Shown here: positions 59,880-64,000 of the stretch, piece by piece | Layout of the letters: each line of letters starts with the position of its first letter | Position numbering within the stretch: position 1 is the stretch's first letter | Assembly (NCBI GenBank): GCA_965153455.1 | Contig: OZ234499.1 | Span: 12,830,271 to 12,894,270, forward strand | Source: Sphagnum compactum | Taxonomy: Eukaryota; Bryophyta; Sphagnopsida; Sphagnales | Reading direction: 5' to 3' | DNA length: 64,000 nt | Translations under genes and position numbers: made by a program | Notes under the pieces: generated by a model | What the model was told of the DNA's origin: nothing | The model's database searches: none | The model's input: the letters and a program-made list of their open reading frames with translations, nothing else

Positions 59880-61330
59880 CAATCAATGCAAGCGGTTGCA
59901 GATTGAGCCGGGCTGCAAATCATGAGTAGCTCGATTCATTCAGCTGGCGAGTGGCACTTGCAAGCTAGTGCCGCGAGCTGGGAAAGGAATACCAGGATCT
60001 CTCACCATGATATATTCCAAACTCTACAAAAGAAGCAGCCACTAGAGCGGGCATCCAGAAAGACCCAAAGTTCCAAAATTCTCAAATGCAAGGAGATCAT
60101 GTACACAAGACCTTTTAATTCCGCAAGCAACAAAATAAGAACTGCAACAAATGCTGCACCAGAAAGAATAATAAAACAAAAAATGCAGGTCTCCTTGATT
60201 CTGTGCAAAGCTGCCATCAACCTGATCATCATCTCTGAATAGCTACTGGTACTGCAAAACGAACCACCACTTACACAAAAACAAAAAAACAAAAGAAATA
60301 AAAAATGAAATAAGAAATGAAAAGGAAAAACCTAAAAAAGAAAGAAGAGCTCCTATGTGAAGAGATTAGCTAAATAGACCGCAGAATTTGTACCCGAGGG
60401 GATACCGATGCAACATCTATACACACGTTAGCCAAAACAATGAAATAAATTGTCTAATCTGAAATCTAACCAAGAGATCAAATCTGCAGCCTTTGCAACT
60501 TTGAAGCCTTTTCAAAGTTGCAGGGGCATCAGATTTGATCTCTTGGCTGGATGTTTAAACAATTTTGATCTCTGCTTTAGCCTCTGGTGTGATTTGAAAC
60601 CTTTTTTGAAGAGAAGCCATTAAAAGTTCAATTAAGCTTGGGGAATGAATTAGAGTGTTTGCCACTGCCAATAGAGTCCTTGGGAGCATTGAACAAACAT
60701 TAGACCTCATAAGGCACCTGAAAGATATTGAACTCATATGTGAAGAGGTGAAACTAAATTGATTGCATAATCAGTACTCAGTGGGCATCCAATGGTTGCT
60801 TAAGGACTAACTGACCAAATATGAGGAACAAGTTATCTACGAGGAAATCTAGCCAAGAAGATAAAATCTGAAGTTTCTGCTACATTGGCAACACAGAACT
60901 CAACTTATCCTTGAATCCACAGGGTCATTATGCCACAGGTGATACAGTACCTGATGATATCATTTCCAGGACAGATACTAGTAAAAGCAGTGAGGGGATG
61001 TCACTTGGTAAGCTGTTTGGAAAGGCTACACCAGCTTCTGCTGATGATGGTACTGCTTTAGCAGACTTTTTGGTTGAGGTAGGCCATGCAATACCAGTGC
61101 TAATCACATCCCCTCAATCAACCATAACCAAGACAGAAAGGGAAAGGACAGGGAAAAACAAATGAAACAGCTAGGAAAACTCATTGGGTACCCAGGTGTG
61201 CCACTAGATTCTAGTCCCACAGCAGCCATCTCAGATATTGATGGGCTTCGGCGATGCCTGGATTTCTGCATTCACCCATTTCAGACATCATTCAGTGCTC
61301 AGCATTGTATGTGGCATGTGAGTGCATAAT
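59880..61330 (+). other. Plus-strand coding-like fragments within the CACTA element
   Basis: A block between two parts of the minus-strand transposon gene that reads better on the plus strand. 60,923-61,078 lies between AG (CCACAG/GGTCATT) and GT (GTTGAG/GTAGGC) sites and reads GHYATGDTVPDD, later MSLGKLFGKATPAS. 61,163-61,320 is open with SDIDGLRRCLDFCIHPFQ. 60,655-60,762 reads a helical LGSIEQTLDLIRHLKDIELI. None is recognised. CACTA elements often carry pieces of host genes, and these may be such captured exons, but I cannot name a donor. Confidence 0.3.
60470..60546. repeat. Perfect nested hairpin
   Basis: Outer arms of 17 bases (CCAAGAGATCAAATCTG at 60,470-60,486 and its exact complement at 60,530-60,546) and inner arms of 12 (TGCAACTTTGAA at 60,494-60,505 and its complement at 60,511-60,522). 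A diverged third copy of the outer motif is at about 60,841-60,858. Whether it is transcribed is unknown. Confidence 0.75.
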
Positions 61331-61386
61331 AATTTCAACATATTGTAATTTCCATTTGGCCATCACAACGGAGTAGGGTTTTAGGG

Positions 61387-62346
61387 TTAACTTGCCAATT
61401 TTGCTTCTATAGCTGCCTTACCACCACGCCCAAGGTGGCTTACATTTGCAACTGCCCCTCTTGCACCAACCATGTGTTCACTTTTATTCTTGGTCTCACG
61501 TTGTTGCCAATATGTCACTAATTTCTCCCATTGTTCTCGGTCCACTTCAAGTGGGCAGGCTTTGGCACCTTTCTGTGCATACCTTCTTTTTAAGCGTGCT
61601 CTTTCTCCTTTCATATATCGCCTTACACAATCCCTAAAGCCAGCCCCACTTAATTCACCACCTACATATTCAAATCTCCCATCCAATTGCAACCAGAGTC
61701 TAGCCATGTCTACAGGGTCCTGTTCTGTAACCCTAACCACTGCCATGTTCAAAATCCGAGGTGCTAGCGACCTAATCGCACCATCCCATGCATCCTTCCC
61801 TTCACATGCACCATCAATTTTGCCATGCCTTGTCACTTGCACCTTATGGCCTGGCAAGCCTTTCTCCTTTCGTTCTTGGGCTTCAAATTCTATAGCTCGC
61901 TTTGAAGCTCGTCGTTGCATACCCCTTTCAGCGAAAACCTTGGGCTAGGCATCTACTTCTATTTCATTGTCCAAGGCCATGTCTGGTGCTTGCCCGCCCA
62001 TGGGTGAATGTGGTTGCACCCTTTGACATAGCCCCTGATCACACACACCCCCTCCTTCACCCCATGTTGATTCATACATGTTGCTTAGAGCCCTTCCACA
62101 AGTGGCACAACAGTTTGTAAGTCCCTTGTGCCCAGGGCTCAATCTTACCTTCCAATTAGGACATTGTGACACTTGGCAAGAACTCCACTGTCTTGTGTGC
62201 CCACATTGTCCAGCATTCCATGTGCATTCTGAACTTCCAACACCATGTTTACATGCCTGATTATTGCACCTTGCAAAGTCACCACCATGCTTGCGACTTT
62301 GTACTGCTGCCGATGTGGTCTTTTGTAGCCTAGTGGCATTCACCAT
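61387..62346 (-). pseudogene. Transposase_24-like accessory protein of a CACTA element, one in-frame stop
   Basis: One frame of 319 codons broken by a single TAG at 61,947-61,945. The N-terminal part (62,346-61,948) is Cys/His-rich with spaced C..C pairs (CNNQACKHG, CQVSQCPNW, NCCATCGRAL), a likely zinc-binding module. The C-terminal part (61,920-61,387) carries the Transposase_24 signature: a WLQLDGRFEYVGG block, a basic RYMKGERARLKRRY, then QWEKLVTYWQ and a conserved ending with HLGRGGKAA (the R....HLGR.G pattern). Such proteins act like TNPA, binding subterminal repeats at the element's ends. The TAG probably replaces CAG. Confidence 0.65.
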
Positions 62347-64000
62347 ATCGACAAGTGGTGGGGTTTCAACCCGAGCTTTCTTTGATGTTGCTTTCTTTTC
62401 TCAAGCACACACACAACACGTTATACATAGGGAATGGGTAGAAGCTAGGAAAACATATAGTCTGCTCATATATTGTCAACATGAGACATGTAAATTCCAA
62501 AAAAACAGAGATTTGTAAATCAAAAACAGAATTGGTGAGCTTTTCCAATGTTCGAGCTTCTCTTACATGCTCTTAGGATCTTGCAAAGACTGAGCTACAG
62601 GTTTGACCATCATATAGCACTTAATTGGAACCAGTGTTACGGATTACATAGATGACACCTCTATATGAAACAGAACAAATTTTGGCAACAAGTTTGAGGT
62701 GCTTTTGCCTTAACCTTCTAAGCCTGTTGAGAGACTTTAATTAACCCTTTACAGAACACAGCATGATCAGCAAATTTCTGAAAGAAAACCACTTCATATT
62801 TGCATTACTGAAATCATGGAGATTTATAAGATTATTTTTGGACATGAAAGAAAACCTGATACAAAAGAAAAACTCTGATGAACAAAAAGGGCACAATTCT
62901 AGATCTTAACTGAAAGCTTGAAGACACTCTGGATAAAGGCAATAATTTCCAAGAATAGTGATAGACTTTGCAAGCTCTGAATTTAAAGAAACTATTACAA
63001 GCTCAAGCAAAAATCTCCAATCTTGATAAAGGAAATCAAGAAAAAGTGTACTACCGAGACCCCTACAACACCACAGACCCATGTGTCTGGAATACGGAAG
63101 TGGTCCAATGCACACCTACTGGATCCATCATTGGCTTGTGAGTTCTCCATCCCTTTCTACACCATGTTTAATACCAGCAACCTCAACCTCTGTACAAAGA
63201 AGAATCAGAAGAGGTTTGAACCAGTAAGGAAGCATGAGTCCTCTTCTGTACAAACAAAAGAACTTTGGCCTTCCACTCACTTAATACATGGCCAACATCA
63301 AGACCGAGAACAGAAGGAGAAAACTCAGCATTCTACTATGATTGACACTGTAAATAACATAAATTACCCCCTTATCTGAAAACGGACAGAGGCTAGTTGA
63401 AGAATTAAGGTGTTATTGCCTAAGCCTTCTATCATAGTTGAGAGACTTAATGTTGAAGACAAACAAATGAGTATTGGCAATTACCTTTTTAACTGGGCCC
63501 CATTTTATGTTTCCATTTCCAAATTTATGGAGCTTATGTGCTATAACATGTAAACCCACAAGACAATACTAGATGTTCTACAAGTGGCTATCTCTAATGT
63601 GCAGTTTAAGAGCCAGTAAGCACATATCAGTTCTCCTGTAACAAACGGGGCATTTGGACCGTAAGACAAGCACGCAATCCCTAAAGAAAAAAGTGATTTG
63701 CAAACTCATCAAGGAGACAATTCTAGGATCATTAATTATACTTCTTCACATTCTTCAAGCACAAAAGCCCACAAAGCATCACATCTCTTTACAGTGTGGC
63801 TTGTGCGGTTGGAACACAATCTTGACAATAATACATCTACAGTCAAGACCAATGTCACTGCTTCTTGAGGAATCTTGGAGGGGGATAAAATGCAGCATTC
63901 AGTTTAGATATGATGTCAGAAGAGAAAGAAGAGAAGAAAGTTCTGTTTGTCTATGTTTGTGTTATATCAAACTAGATGGTGAATGCAAAACAGGTGTGCA
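62347..64000. other. No gene recognised
   Basis: Mixed-composition DNA. A stretch at 62,695-62,745 (GGTGCTTTTGCCTTAACCTTC, then GTTGAGAGACTTTAA) recurs in diverged form at 63,408-63,452, hinting at an old ~700-base tandem duplication. A 118-codon plus-strand ORF at 63,023-63,379 has no motif I know. It may be the rest of the CACTA element or the Helitron's far side, but nothing diagnostic was seen. Confidence 0.35.

Larger units (their letters stand above)
56512..62346 (-). mobile_element. CACTA element inserted in the Helitron, far end outside or not found
   Basis: The terminus CACTACTAGAAATTTGCC starts at 56,512 after TGC, the candidate target triplet. AGTTGCA / TGCAACT subterminal repeats fill 56,540-56,760, then comes the palindrome array. 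The minus-strand gene at 62,346-58,312 encodes an accessory protein of the Transposase_24 / DUF8039 kind that belongs to En/Spm elements. The main transposase (TNP2 type, DDE) was not seen and may lie beyond 64,000. The end coordinate given is only the last recognised coding base. Confidence 0.6.

Overview
The window is plant nuclear DNA. Supporting signs are intron-containing genes with GT/AG borders, a Ty3/gypsy retrotransposon with a plant-type initiator-Met tRNA primer site, CACTA (En/Spm) elements with a Transposase_24/DUF8039-type gene, a Helitron, and plant-style LRR and PAH proteins. Intergenic DNA is very AT-rich. The species cannot be fixed from the sequence. A seed-free land plant is a guess, based only on the divergence of the genes.

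Layout. 0.8-1.3 kb: intronless 192-residue protein with two PAH (Sin3-type) domains. 3.0-3.45 kb: weak coding-like minus-strand segments. 4.4-9.6 kb and 12.0-17.6 kb: two diverged copies of one ~5-kb non-coding segment, the last ~1.1 kb inverted in one copy. 18.0-20.3 kb: CACTA-like left end with a ~197-bp repeat family in both orientations. 20.9-21.1 kb: small CACTA-type MITE. 23.3-29.7 kb, minus strand: a 13-exon ubiquitin-activating enzyme (E1) that reads through completely but carries an unusual ATP-site substitution. 33.4-45.0 kb: decayed Ty3/gypsy element with ~1.07-kb LTRs. It is interrupted in its protease by a 2,856-bp CACTA element with a TGG target duplication, and a second CACTA right end lies in its leader. 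45-51.7 kb: AT-rich DNA with small tandem repeats and a MITE. 51.8-52.1 kb: candidate two-exon microprotein gene. 52.1-53.1 kb: broken LRR receptor-like gene. 53.8-56.5 kb: Helitron Rep region with two stops, cut at 56,512 by the end of another CACTA element. That element holds a nine-unit ~109-bp array of palindromes and TTAGGG-like strings and, on the minus strand, a broken transposase-accessory gene (62.35-58.3 kb). 62.4-64 kb: nothing recognised.

The likely working host genes are the PAH protein, the E1 and perhaps the microprotein. The rest is mostly nested transposons (CACTA in gypsy, CACTA in Helitron). Most of their stop codons are TAG or TGA, as expected from C-to-T decay. I see no operon-like new system. 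The most unusual items are the divergent E1, the palindrome/telomere-like array at a CACTA end, and the duplicated 5-kb segment with one inverted end.
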